Of a DNA stretch of 42,419 nucleotides, positions 18,495-27,131 are shown piece by piece. Under the pieces are notes generated by a model. The model was not told where the DNA came from. It worked only from the letters and a program-made list of their open reading frames with translations, and did no database searches. Position 1 is the first letter of the stretch; the number at the start of each line of letters is the position of its first letter. The DNA is from an uncultured Bacilli bacterium. GTDB taxonomy: Bacteria > Bacillota_I > Bacilli_A > RF39 > UBA660. The translations under genes and the position numbers were made by a program. The DNA lies in NCBI GenBank assembly GCA_947624705.1, contig CANQLL010000004.1:1-42419 (forward strand), read 5' to 3'.

Positions 18495-21098
18495 CTATTT
18501 ATTATTGTTATTATTAAACATATCAGCTAAAGCATTACGCATATCTTTATAACGATCATTCTCACCACGTCTGTCTAATTCAGCATGAGCATCAGCATAC
18601 ATTTGCTCTGCTCTTCCTTGTGGATTAGCTCTAATTTCTTTTCTAGCTGCATCACGTATTGCTGCTTCGCCAGCATCAAAATCAGCTTTAGCTTTTTTCA
18701 TTGCTTGATCTAAAGTAGCATCTGCGCTATCATTCATTTTCTTAGCTTCAGCATTAGCTTTTTTAATTATTTCTTGGGCTTCAGCGTCTAAATTACGATT
18801 TTGATCTTTTAAATAATTTTTAGCTGCATCGGAATTCATATTTTTCAATTGCTCTTCCATATGCTTTGCTAAAAGAGCATCAGTTTGTTTATTTTTTTCA
18901 TCTTGAGACATATTATTCCAAGCTGATCCCGCTTTTTGTTGTGCCTCAGCCGCCGCATTGGCTCGTGCCATATATTTAGCATTATTATATTCACGAGAAT
19001 TTTCAAATGCCGCCTTTCGTTGAGCAATAGCTGCTGCTTCATTATTTTTAAAATTAACAGCATCTTGTTGAGCTTTTTGTCTAATATTTTCGGCATCTTG
19101 AACAGTACGATTATGAGCAATTTGCGCTTGGGCCTCTGCATGCGAACGATTGGCTTCGAATTGACTTAAAGTCATACCATTGTCCAATCTTACATTGTTC
19201 ATTCTGTTTTGGAAAGCTGCACTTGTAGGAATATGTTTTTCTTTATTGCCTTCCATTTGATCAATTATTTCATTAAATCGTTCTACTTGTCTGTTTTGAT
19301 GGGCTTTATTTCTTTGATCATAACGAGCATCTAGATGTCCAGATATAGAGCGTCTAGCCCACGGAGCAAATGAACCTCTATATTTATCACCAGTAGTGTC
19401 ATGATAAGCTTGTTGACCTTGAGCTCTAAACTGATTTCCACCTGCGTGAGAACCTTCACGCCAACCTTTTAAAGCGGCCTGACCAAAACCTCCACCATTT
19501 TTCCAAGACATATATCCTGCTCCAATAGCTCCAGTTACCCCACCGGCAGCAAAGGAAGCAGCACGGGATGCGCCATTGACAAGTCTTTCACCACCAACCA
19601 TATTTCTAAGTTTATTTCGAATATTAAGCGAACCAGTATTAACCGTAATACCTAACGCTTCTTGAATCAATTGTGGAGCTTGCTTAACAAACATTAAAAT
19701 TCCAATTATAACAGCCACTCTAGCTAAATTTTGTAAAGCCCATGAAGCTGAATTTACATTCATTATCATTGGAAACTTAATAGACATAACTGATATTTTT
19801 GTTAAAATCGAATCTTCCCATAATCCTTGAACATTTGGTAAATTAGTAATCATAAATACTCCTAAAAATATGATTGCTATCCTTAGGAAAACTTCAAAAT
19901 AAGATCTTAAAGTAAAGCTCATCCAACTGCTAAACATTTTATTTTGGGAAGGTACTATTCTAGCTAATATTGGTATCGGCGCAACTAATTGGGCAAATCC
20001 CAACTTGGCAGCCCGAAGTCCCATATCTATACAATACGAAACCATAATGTAGCATACAAATAAACCCGCTACAGTAGAAATTATAAAAGAATAATCCATT
20101 ACTCCTTCAGTAACAAAATTAGAAACAAGCTTAAAACCATCCATATCACCGGTTGTCTTAGCATATTGCATAATAGATTTATAGCTTAATGGTAAAGATT
20201 CATAATTTTTATTATTTAAACCATTATAAACTTTTATATCTTCAGAACATCGCCGGGCTGCAGCACCATAAGCATATCCTCCACCTAAGTTATGGCATGG
20301 ATCATAAGCGGCAATAGTTTCATATAATTCAACATCTTTATTATTATTTTTGAATTCTGCATCATCATCAATCCAGTTTTGATATTCAAATTCTTTATTA
20401 TAAAATTGATTACTACTAGCAAATGAGTCTTCATCTTCTCCTAATTCTGTAGCTTGTTGTCGTGCATCATTTTCATACTCTTGATATTCCACATCAGTCA
20501 AAAAGGGATAGTACATCGCCGAAAAAATATCAACAGCGATTGAATTCCCCGCTAAGTTTACCGAGTTTGAGTCTTTATCCCCTTCATAAGCAACCACACA
20601 ACCATTTCCCGTTGTTTTTAAATTGCCACCCAAATTATTTAATCCCGTACATATATCAGCATTATCGCCTGTAAATTGCACTTCTAGATTCGAAACAGCT
20701 GTCGAATAATTACCTAAAATTATTTTACCAATAATGTTTTGAGAAAGTAAGATTTCTTGAGCATTATATAAGAAGGTAAATATCGTCGGTAATATAGCAA
20801 TTAAAACTAAAGAAATAACAGTATTAGAGATAATTTTGCCCATCGAGCTATCGCCTTTAGTAAATGAATCTGGATCAGCAATATTTTTTAAAATTGTATA
20901 TGCTAAAAAGAAAAGCATAATAACACCTAAAATAATATATATCCGATTAATAAATAATTCAAATGTTTCAGTATTAAATATCTTAGCACTAGAAATTAAA
21001 ATAAATAATTGATATAACCAGCCTACAAATTTATATATTACTACATCAATGGCAACAAATATTCCGTATACAATATCCCATATTCTATCTGAACTCAA
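18495..21098 (-). CDS. VirB6/TrbL-like polytopic T4SS membrane protein with long Ala/Gln/charged helical C-terminal tail
   Basis: Several TM segments over about 500 aa, then AAEAQQKAGSAWNNMSQDEKNKQ... coiled-coil-like tail; position next to PrgI and VirB4. Confidence 0.75.
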   Translation of the reverse strand: MSSDRIWDIVYGIFVAIDVVIYKFVGWLYQLFILISSAKIFNTETFELFINRIYIILGVIMLFFLAYTILKNIADPDSFTKGDSSMGKIISNTVISLVLIAILPTIFTFLYNAQEILLSQNIIGKIILGNYSTAVSNLEVQFTGDNADICTGLNNLGGNLKTTGNGCVVAYEGDKDSNSVNLAGNSIAVDIFSAMYYPFLTDVEYQEYENDARQQATELGEDEDSFASSNQFYNKEFEYQNWIDDDAEFKNNNKDVELYETIAAYDPCHNLGGGYAYGAAARRCSEDIKVYNGLNNKNYESLPLSYKSIMQYAKTTGDMDGFKLVSNFVTEGVMDYSFIISTVAGLFVCYIMVSYCIDMGLRAAKLGFAQLVAPIPILARIVPSQNKMFSSWMSFTLRSYFEVFLRIAIIFLGVFMITNLPNVQGLWEDSILTKISVMSIKFPMIMNVNSASWALQNLARVAVIIGILMFVKQAPQLIQEALGITVNTGSLNIRNKLRNMVGGERLVNGASRAASFAAGGVTGAIGAGYMSWKNGGGFGQAALKGWREGSHAGGNQFRAQGQQAYHDTTGDKYRGSFAPWARRSISGHLDARYDQRNKAHQNRQVERFNEIIDQMEGNKEKHIPTSAAFQNRMNNVRLDNGMTLSQFEANRSHAEAQAQIAHNRTVQDAENIRQKAQQDAVNFKNNEAAAIAQRKAAFENSREYNNAKYMARANAAAEAQQKAGSAWNNMSQDEKNKQTDALLAKHMEEQLKNMNSDAAKNYLKDQNRNLDAEAQEIIKKANAEAKKMNDSADATLDQAMKKAKADFDAGEAAIRDAARKEIRANPQGRAEQMYADAHAELDRRGENDRYKDMRNALADMFNNNNNK

Positions 21099-21116
21099 TT
21101 TAAATCACCTACTTTT

Positions 21117-22148
21117 TTATTTTATTCCACAAGTTGAACTATCAATAACACTTAAAATTAAATTTACAAGTTCTGGTATTAAGAAGAAAATAATACCAAA
21201 TAAAATTCTTTTTAATAAATTTTTATTAGCTTTTTTAAAAATTTCACTATCTTGAGCCCCAATAGCTTTAGCATAATCAATAACAGAAAAAGCAAAAATA
21301 AGTATTATAGCGGCCATCTTCATATAATCAAATATTTGTTGGAGTAAGAACCCTACACTTCCTTGAGTATATTCATTCGTTGTTAAATCTCTAATACCTA
21401 ATAAACCTTCGCAAGTATCAATTGGCTCTTCATCTGTACTGCTTACTTGATCTGGATTTTTACCTTGAATTTGGTATTTTTCTCCCCAAATAGTATAGTT
21501 ATAATCAGGATTATTGTTGATATAAGAATCTATTGTATTTTTTAAAGCTCCACTTCCCGCATAAACTTGAACGTTTTTGGAATTATGAATATCACTTATA
21601 ACGACCCCAACATATTCAGGGCATTCTCCATCAATTAAACCAATATTAGGAACATTTTTGATTGTTTGCAATTTTTTATTTGTATCATAATATTTTAAAT
21701 TTTTATCTATACTTTTACTAGCTTTTTTTGAATAATCTGATGTTTTAGTACTATTTAATCTATTAGTTTTAAACGAACAAGTATTATCTTTAAAAACTAT
21801 TCCAGTAACCACACTAGCTCCTAGACTTACCCCTCCAATAATAAGTCCTGGAATAACCCCCGCAGCAAGGCCGATACCTGTTGCAGCACCACCAACACCC
21901 GCAAGACCGCCTATTGCAATATCACTTGCAACATTACAATTTAACTTAGGACCTTTGAGTGCGGTAAACTTTAATTTAGCATTATTTTTTGATGCATCTG
22001 TCACTGTTAATTCAGCTAAATCAAAAGTACCATTTGTTTTATCATTACTACGATAATAACATTTTAATGGAGTAGCAGCAGATACATGATTTATAAATAA
22101 AAACGTAGATAATAATATAGTAATCATAAATTTCATTTTATTTTTCAT
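21117..22148 (-). CDS. Signal-peptide protein ending in a VirB2/TrbC-like two-TM module
   Basis: N-terminal signal MKNKMKFMITILLSTFLFINHVSAA; C-terminal FAFSVIDYAKAIGAQDSEIFKKANKNLLKRILFGIIFFLIPELV aligns by eye with the 22268-22603 protein. Confidence 0.65.
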   Translation of the reverse strand: MKNKMKFMITILLSTFLFINHVSAATPLKCYYRSNDKTNGTFDLAELTVTDASKNNAKLKFTALKGPKLNCNVASDIAIGGLAGVGGAATGIGLAAGVIPGLIIGGVSLGASVVTGIVFKDNTCSFKTNRLNSTKTSDYSKKASKSIDKNLKYYDTNKKLQTIKNVPNIGLIDGECPEYVGVVISDIHNSKNVQVYAGSGALKNTIDSYINNNPDYNYTIWGEKYQIQGKNPDQVSSTDEEPIDTCEGLLGIRDLTTNEYTQGSVGFLLQQIFDYMKMAAIILIFAFSVIDYAKAIGAQDSEIFKKANKNLLKRILFGIIFFLIPELVNLILSVIDSSTCGIK

Positions 22149-22249
22149 TAAGTATCACCAAACTTACTATAAAATTATATCATGTTTTAGCATATTTAGG
22201 GAAAATAATTTAATTTAATTGTTTAATAAATGTTAAGTTTTACAAAAAG

Positions 22250-22270
22250 AAAAAAAGAGACTTAGTCTCA
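22250..22270 (-). terminator. Terminator overlapping the stop of the VirB2-like gene
   Basis: Minus strand GAGACTAAGTCTC followed by TTTTTTTC. Confidence 0.65.
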
Positions 22271-22603
22271 TTTATTACAATTCCATGGAGAATTGACGCA
22301 ATCAAAGCACGTTTCATAATCCATTTCGGAACTGCTAATATCCATTGCCCACTCCATTACCATCGTAACAAGTGATGGTAAAATAAAGATAATAATCGCA
22401 GCAGCCACTCTTATTGCTAATTGTTTTCCCGCTTTTTTAATTTCATCATCTTTTTGAGCAACAACAGCTCTACCAAAGTCTAAACTACCAAATATAATTA
22501 ATAAAATTGGAATTACTATTTTAAAAATAGTTAATACCCATCCAACTACTGACCAAATAGCGGCAGAATCACTACAAAAACTTTCAAAATCCATTAATAA
22601 CAT
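22268..22603 (-). CDS. VirB2/TrbC-like two-TM pilin-type protein
   Basis: IFKIVIPILLIIFGSLDFGRAVVAQKDDEIKKAGKQLAIRVAAAIIIFILPSLVTMVMEW; start moved to ATG 22603 (RBS AAGAGG). Confidence 0.7.
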   Translation of the reverse strand: MLLMDFESFCSDSAAIWSVVGWVLTIFKIVIPILLIIFGSLDFGRAVVAQKDDEIKKAGKQLAIRVAAAIIIFILPSLVTMVMEWAMDISSSEMDYETCFDCVNSPWNCNK

Positions 22604-22656
22604 ATAAAATACCTCTTTCTTCAACAATTAAATTCTATCCTGTTTTTACTTTACTG

Positions 22657-23685
22657 TCAAGATTTATTTTTAAAAATCCCTAATATCTTTGTTTTTTCAT
22701 TGCCTAAACCATTTTGCTTTTGTCTAAGAAAACCTAAATGTGACAACATATCGTCAAGTACCCGATGTTTATCTTTTTTATCATCTAAAGGCGGAATATT
22801 GTAAAATATTTGACTTTTAGATTCATACTCAAAATCCATTACATCTTTATTATCTAATAAACTTTTATTTAAAATTATTTTTTTACCTCTTAAATTATCA
22901 AATACTCCTCTATTTCTTCGAATCATTTTATTTAATTTAATTGTAGTCGGTTCAAGTAAATATAATACATCTGAACAACTATCTTCACTATCCGAATTAT
23001 TTAAATCGACTAAAATTATATCATATGTATTAGCATTTCTAATCGTACTTTCAAATTTATCTTTAGTTACACTTACTAAATCAGGATCATTAAAGTATTG
23101 AAAATCATTTTTATCTATTTCAATTGCTAAAACATTATAATTACCTTGTAATTGTTTTTTTAACATATAAATTAGAGTTGTAGAACCAGCATGATCTGTT
23201 ACATTTTTAATCCCAATTATGGTAGTAAATCCACCCCCAGTTGCTTCTTTTTCTACATTAAATTTAGCAGTTTCATGCTTCTTACTTATTTCATTGGCCA
23301 CCATACCAATTTGTTGATATTGTGCAACATCTTTATAAGTATTAGGATTATCAATTAAAAAAGGAATATTATCGATATTACGAGTAAAGTTATAAATACC
23401 CATTGATATTAATTGAGAAAGATAATTTGGTGAACCAGTAACATCACTATCATCTAAAACTAATATTACTTTACTCATATCAATTCCCACAGCTAATTTT
23501 TGAATATTAGCCGCACTTTGGTAACCACGAATGGCAGTTACATCTAAAATCATTTTATTATAGAAGAAATTAGCAAACATTTCTGTTATTTCTTCTGGTG
23601 AAAATTCTCCATTAACACTTTTTATTACATCAATTTGCAAAGTATTTAATTGCGATGCAAATTTATTTGAAACTATAACATTCAT
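22657..23685 (-). CDS. TadZ/CpaE-like ATPase-fold protein with degenerate Walker A
   Basis: IIGIKNVTDHAGSTTLIYMLKKQL in place of KGGxGKTT; N-terminal receiver-like half; NYNVLAIEID and YDIILVDLNNSD. Confidence 0.65.
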   Translation of the reverse strand: MNVIVSNKFASQLNTLQIDVIKSVNGEFSPEEITEMFANFFYNKMILDVTAIRGYQSAANIQKLAVGIDMSKVILVLDDSDVTGSPNYLSQLISMGIYNFTRNIDNIPFLIDNPNTYKDVAQYQQIGMVANEISKKHETAKFNVEKEATGGGFTTIIGIKNVTDHAGSTTLIYMLKKQLQGNYNVLAIEIDKNDFQYFNDPDLVSVTKDKFESTIRNANTYDIILVDLNNSDSEDSCSDVLYLLEPTTIKLNKMIRRNRGVFDNLRGKKIILNKSLLDNKDVMDFEYESKSQIFYNIPPLDDKKDKHRVLDDMLSHLGFLRQKQNGLGNEKTKILGIFKNKS

Positions 23686-23699
23686 TTTATTTCACTCCT

Positions 23700-24251
23700 C
23701 TAATCTTCTAATTCTATGTTTAAGCCACTAACATTAACATTTTTTATTTTTATTGTTTGACCTTTAACACTAAATGTTTTTAAGGTATTTATAACAGGTA
23801 TATCAAAATCAAAAAACAATTCAACATCAAAGTATCCCATTCTTCTTCCATAATCATCTTTACCACTATTAACAAAGTTTATACAGTAAAAATAATTTTT
23901 TTTACTCACTTCTGCTTTTTCTAATCTGCTGTAATCGCCTAAATCAGTTGCTCCATAACAATAGTTATTAGTACTATCATTTGTTGCACAACTACAAGCA
24001 CCTTTATTAGCATAACCAGAATTTACTAAATAATTGTTAATTAGCCAAACAGAATTAGGACTTGCATCTGCTTCGTCACCTGTATAATTGCCATCAACAA
24101 ATCCTTCATATTTTTCAATAATTCCAACTACTTCATTTTTAGTTTTAAATGCAATAGAATAACTAATCATAACAGCTAAAAATCCAACAAATATAACCAT
24201 AAATGTAATAACTAAGCCAAATAGCCAAGCTCCACCCGTCGATTCTCTCAC
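23700..24251 (-). CDS. TadE-like single-TM pseudopilin (MRESTGG family)
   Basis: MRESTGGAWLFGLVITFMVIFVGFLAVMISYSIAFKTKNEVV; N-terminal TM then extracytoplasmic domain with Cys residues. Confidence 0.65.
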   Translation of the reverse strand: MRESTGGAWLFGLVITFMVIFVGFLAVMISYSIAFKTKNEVVGIIEKYEGFVDGNYTGDEADASPNSVWLINNYLVNSGYANKGACSCATNDSTNNYCYGATDLGDYSRLEKAEVSKKNYFYCINFVNSGKDDYGRRMGYFDVELFFDFDIPVINTLKTFSVKGQTIKIKNVNVSGLNIELED

Positions 24252-24266
24252 ACTATCACCTTCTAA

Positions 24267-24773
24267 TTAAGATTCAGTTTCAAGTGGCGGATTTGTTACA
24301 TTAAGAGGAACTTTATCATCCGGAGCATATATATGTACCGAATCTCCCTTTACATTAAAATTAACTCCGCCTACTAATGGTACATCAACTGTATAAAATA
24401 CTTTAATTCGATAATAATATCTATTTGGTACTCCATAAGCATCTCTAGATGCTAATACTTTTTTTATGCAATAATGAGCCTTAGAAGGATCTGTTCTTGC
24501 ATCGTTATTATCTTTTGTTAATTTAAAGGCATCCCAACCAGTATCGTTTTTATCACTTTCACAATCTCCTGTACTTCTATAATGTGCGGCATCTAAAACT
24601 TGCGAAATTTTAACGGGATCTAAACCTTCATCACGTTGAATTTCAAGCAATGCTGAATTTGTTACTTTCATCGCTGATGTATAATTTATACTAAAACAAA
24701 TATAACATGCAAATATAAAGATTAACGTAATTACAATCATCCATAAATAAGCACCACCTGTAGCCTCACGCAT
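24267..24773 (-). CDS. TadE-like single-TM pseudopilin (MREATGG family)
   Basis: MREATGGAYLWMIVITLIFIFACYICFSINYTSAMKVTNSA; same N-terminal motif as its neighbour. Confidence 0.65.
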   Translation of the reverse strand: MREATGGAYLWMIVITLIFIFACYICFSINYTSAMKVTNSALLEIQRDEGLDPVKISQVLDAAHYRSTGDCESDKNDTGWDAFKLTKDNNDARTDPSKAHYCIKKVLASRDAYGVPNRYYYRIKVFYTVDVPLVGGVNFNVKGDSVHIYAPDDKVPLNVTNPPLETES

Positions 24774-24784
24774 ACACTATCACC

Positions 24785-25030
24785 TTACCCTTTATATTTG
24801 CACCATACTTCATTTTTAACTGTACCGTCTTTATCTTTTACTGTACATTTAACTTGGCCAGCATGTTCTCCCTTTGTCTCAGGCTTTTTTTCGCATACGG
24901 CTCTTTGACAATCAGTATTTTGACTTTGACCAATTTTAGGCCAAATTGAGAAATAGAAAAAAGAAGCTAGGGCTGCAACTAGCATAGCAACTACAATTGT
25001 CATATTTAATTCGCCTGTCGCTTCTTTCAT
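24785..25030 (-). CDS. Flp-like small pilin candidate (MKEATGELNMT family)
   Basis: MKEATGELNMTIVVAMLVAALASFFYFSIWPKIGQ + Cys-containing tail. Confidence 0.65.
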   Translation of the reverse strand: MKEATGELNMTIVVAMLVAALASFFYFSIWPKIGQSQNTDCQRAVCEKKPETKGEHAGQVKCTVKDKDGTVKNEVWCKYKG

Positions 25031-25079
25031 TTTTTATACTCCTCATATAACATATTTTTTATAATAAAAATTATATATT

Positions 25080-25313
25080 CTATTTTTCTGGACAATAGTA
25101 TTGGCCAGTATTAGTATTTTTCACGCATTTACCAGTGTCACAAACACTATTACAAGTTTTTTCATCAACAAAAGTACCAGAACTTTCATTAATCCTTTGC
25201 CCTAAATTATTTCTTAGTCTTGGTAAAACAAAGGCTATAAACAATGCTGCAATCGCTGCTATTGCTACTACTGTTATAACTGTCATGTTTAATTCACCCG
25301 TTGATTCTTTCAT
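25080..25313 (-). CDS. Flp-like small pilin candidate (MKESTGELNMT family)
   Basis: MKESTGELNMTVITVVAIAAIAALFIAFVLPRLRNNLGQ + Cys-rich tail; RBS GGAGGG before ATG 25313. Confidence 0.7.
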   Translation of the reverse strand: MKESTGELNMTVITVVAIAAIAALFIAFVLPRLRNNLGQRINESSGTFVDEKTCNSVCDTGKCVKNTNTGQYYCPEK

Positions 25314-25417
25314 TAATATTTCCCTCCTTACTATCTTATACAAAATTATTATATACCATTTTTTTGTTATTATCAATTATCAATATGATAATTTACTTTA
25401 ACTTAACATATTCTCTC

Positions 25418-25485
25418 ATGACAGAAATAACAGTAGTAGCAAATTGCCACTACTTAGCAATAGCAGCTTTTAGCATTATTTTATT
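25418..25485 (+). repeat. Inverted, interrupted copy of the pilin N-terminal segment
   Basis: Plus strand ATGACAGAAATAACAGTAGTAGCAA-[~17-bp insert]-TAGCAGCTTTTAGCATTATTT against minus-strand ATGACAGTTATAACAGTAGTAGCAATAGCAGCGATTTTAGCATTATTT of 25600-25663. Confidence 0.75.
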
Positions 25486-25674
25486 TTTCTTGACATTTTC
25501 CATCAACCCATTTAAATCCAGCATTTGTACAACCTGCTTCGGTGCCAGTTCCTGAACCAGTATCTTCAATAGTTTTATTTAAATTATTTCTTATTCTTGG
25601 AAGAACAAAAACAGTAAATAATGCTAAAATCGCTGCTATTGCTACTACTGTTATAACTGTCATGTTTAATTTTC
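25481..25674 (-). pseudogene. 5'-truncated Flp-like pilin copy lacking the MKESTGE leader
   Basis: MTVITVVAIAAILALFTVFVLPRIRNNLNKTIEDTGSG...; shares about 43 bp exactly with 25080-25313 but homology stops at LNM, with an in-frame TGA just upstream. Confidence 0.7.
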
Positions 25675-25691
25675 AAACAAAAGTAAAAAAA

Positions 25692-27131
25692 TTATGCTTT
25701 TTGATATATAACATAATCTTTTTTTTGATAAATTATTTTATAATTTTTCCTTGTTAATAAATATTGATTTAAATAACTATCTCTTTTAACTAATAAATGC
25801 GTAAAATTATATTTATTTAAAAATTTTTGATAATTTATTTTACCGTTATTAACAAGATAAAATTCCCTAAATATATCTTCTTTTTTGTTTAAAGATTTTA
25901 AAAATATTTCGGCTCTACCATCTATATATGATTTAATACCTCGCCATTCCGCATAGGCTCCATCATCAAAATCAACATATAGTCTAATATCTTTAGCTTT
26001 ATTTTCAGCTAATAATGTATTTATTCCCTTTTCTACTTTACTTTGTGGATAAGTTGGAGATATTAAAAATAAAGGAATTATAATTAAAAGATATAAACTT
26101 AATATTAATATATAATTTTTATTAATTTTAATTTTTTCTTTTGGCAAAGATTTTTCTTTTAAATTTAAAAGTATTAAAGGAATACTTATAATAAACAAAG
26201 CAATGTTTCGACGATTATATAAAGTTAAAAAGATAATTATAATTAATAAAATATTTCTTATATTAAATTTAGTTTTATATTTTAGGAAAAAACTAATTAA
26301 GATTGCTAACATTATATAAAATATTAAACCATCTTGATGAATAATTGTTAAAGGTTGCATTTCTTCAATAATTTCATTAATATAACTATTGCCATAAGAA
26401 TTAAAAATATAAAAAATATTTTTAATTCCATAAGGATTAATAAATGCTGTTAATAACATTATTAAACATATTATTATTAATTGATATATTCTATTATCAT
26501 TTTTATCTTTTATTTTATTTATTAAAAAATAAATAAAATAAGGAAATAGAAAAACAAAATGCATAAAATACATAGATGAATGAAAATTTATTTGTAATAA
26601 AGAAATTAAAGGTAGAAAATAAAGAGATTTTGTTTTTTTATTTTTAATAAATAATTCCATTATGTATAAAGTTATTATTAATAATAAATATGTAAATATT
26701 TGGGGTCTTGGAGTAATAAACCGGAATAATAATAGTAAAAAATCGACAATAATAGTTATTAATATTGACTTACGATAATTATTTTTTGTAAGTAACATAC
26801 ATAACTGATAAGTAAAAAATAATATTAAAAGATTAATAATAAAGCAAACTATAAATAAACCAAATTTATGACTTAAACTATAAGAAAGATAAAATATAAT
26901 AGCACTTAACCATTGTTGCATAACAAAAGCTAAACCTTGATGAATAGTAAATGGTTCAATGGTTGGAAAACCTTGATTTAAAACATATTTACCATGATTA
27001 AGTAAAAACCAAATATCGCCTTGTTCTTTTACATCAATAAATAATATTGACAAAACAATTGGAATAAAAAGATATAACATACTCATAGCTTTTGATGGTT
27101 GATAACTTTTTAATTTATTAATTAGTTTCAT
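25692..27131 (-). CDS. GT-C-like polytopic membrane protein, paralogue A
   Basis: Many TM helices; [50 protein letters not shown]. Confidence 0.65.
   Translation of the reverse strand: MKLINKLKSYQPSKAMSMLYLFIPIVLSILFIDVKEQGDIWFLLNHGKYVLNQGFPTIEPFTIHQGLAFVMQQWLSAIIFYLSYSLSHKFGLFIVCFIINLLILFFTYQLCMLLTKNNYRKSILITIIVDFLLLLFRFITPRPQIFTYLLLIITLYIMELFIKNKKTKSLYFLPLISLLQINFHSSMYFMHFVFLFPYFIYFLINKIKDKNDNRIYQLIIICLIMLLTAFINPYGIKNIFYIFNSYGNSYINEIIEEMQPLTIIHQDGLIFYIMLAILISFFLKYKTKFNIRNILLIIIIFLTLYNRRNIALFIISIPLILLNLKEKSLPKEKIKINKNYILILSLYLLIIIPLFLISPTYPQSKVEKGINTLLAENKAKDIRLYVDFDDGAYAEWRGIKSYIDGRAEIFLKSLNKKEDIFREFYLVNNGKINYQKFLNKYNFTHLLVKRDSYLNQYLLTRKNYKIIYQKKDYVIYQKA

Noticed and set aside
18869-20674. 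ORFs 18869-19141, 18936-19169 and 20462-20674
   Set aside because: Out-of-frame or antisense within the VirB6-like gene; no independent support.
11518-25313. Canonical integrative conjugative element
   Set aside because: No relaxase, integrase, replication gene or att-like tRNA end seen; the block neighbours Tad genes. Could still change if flanks contain them.
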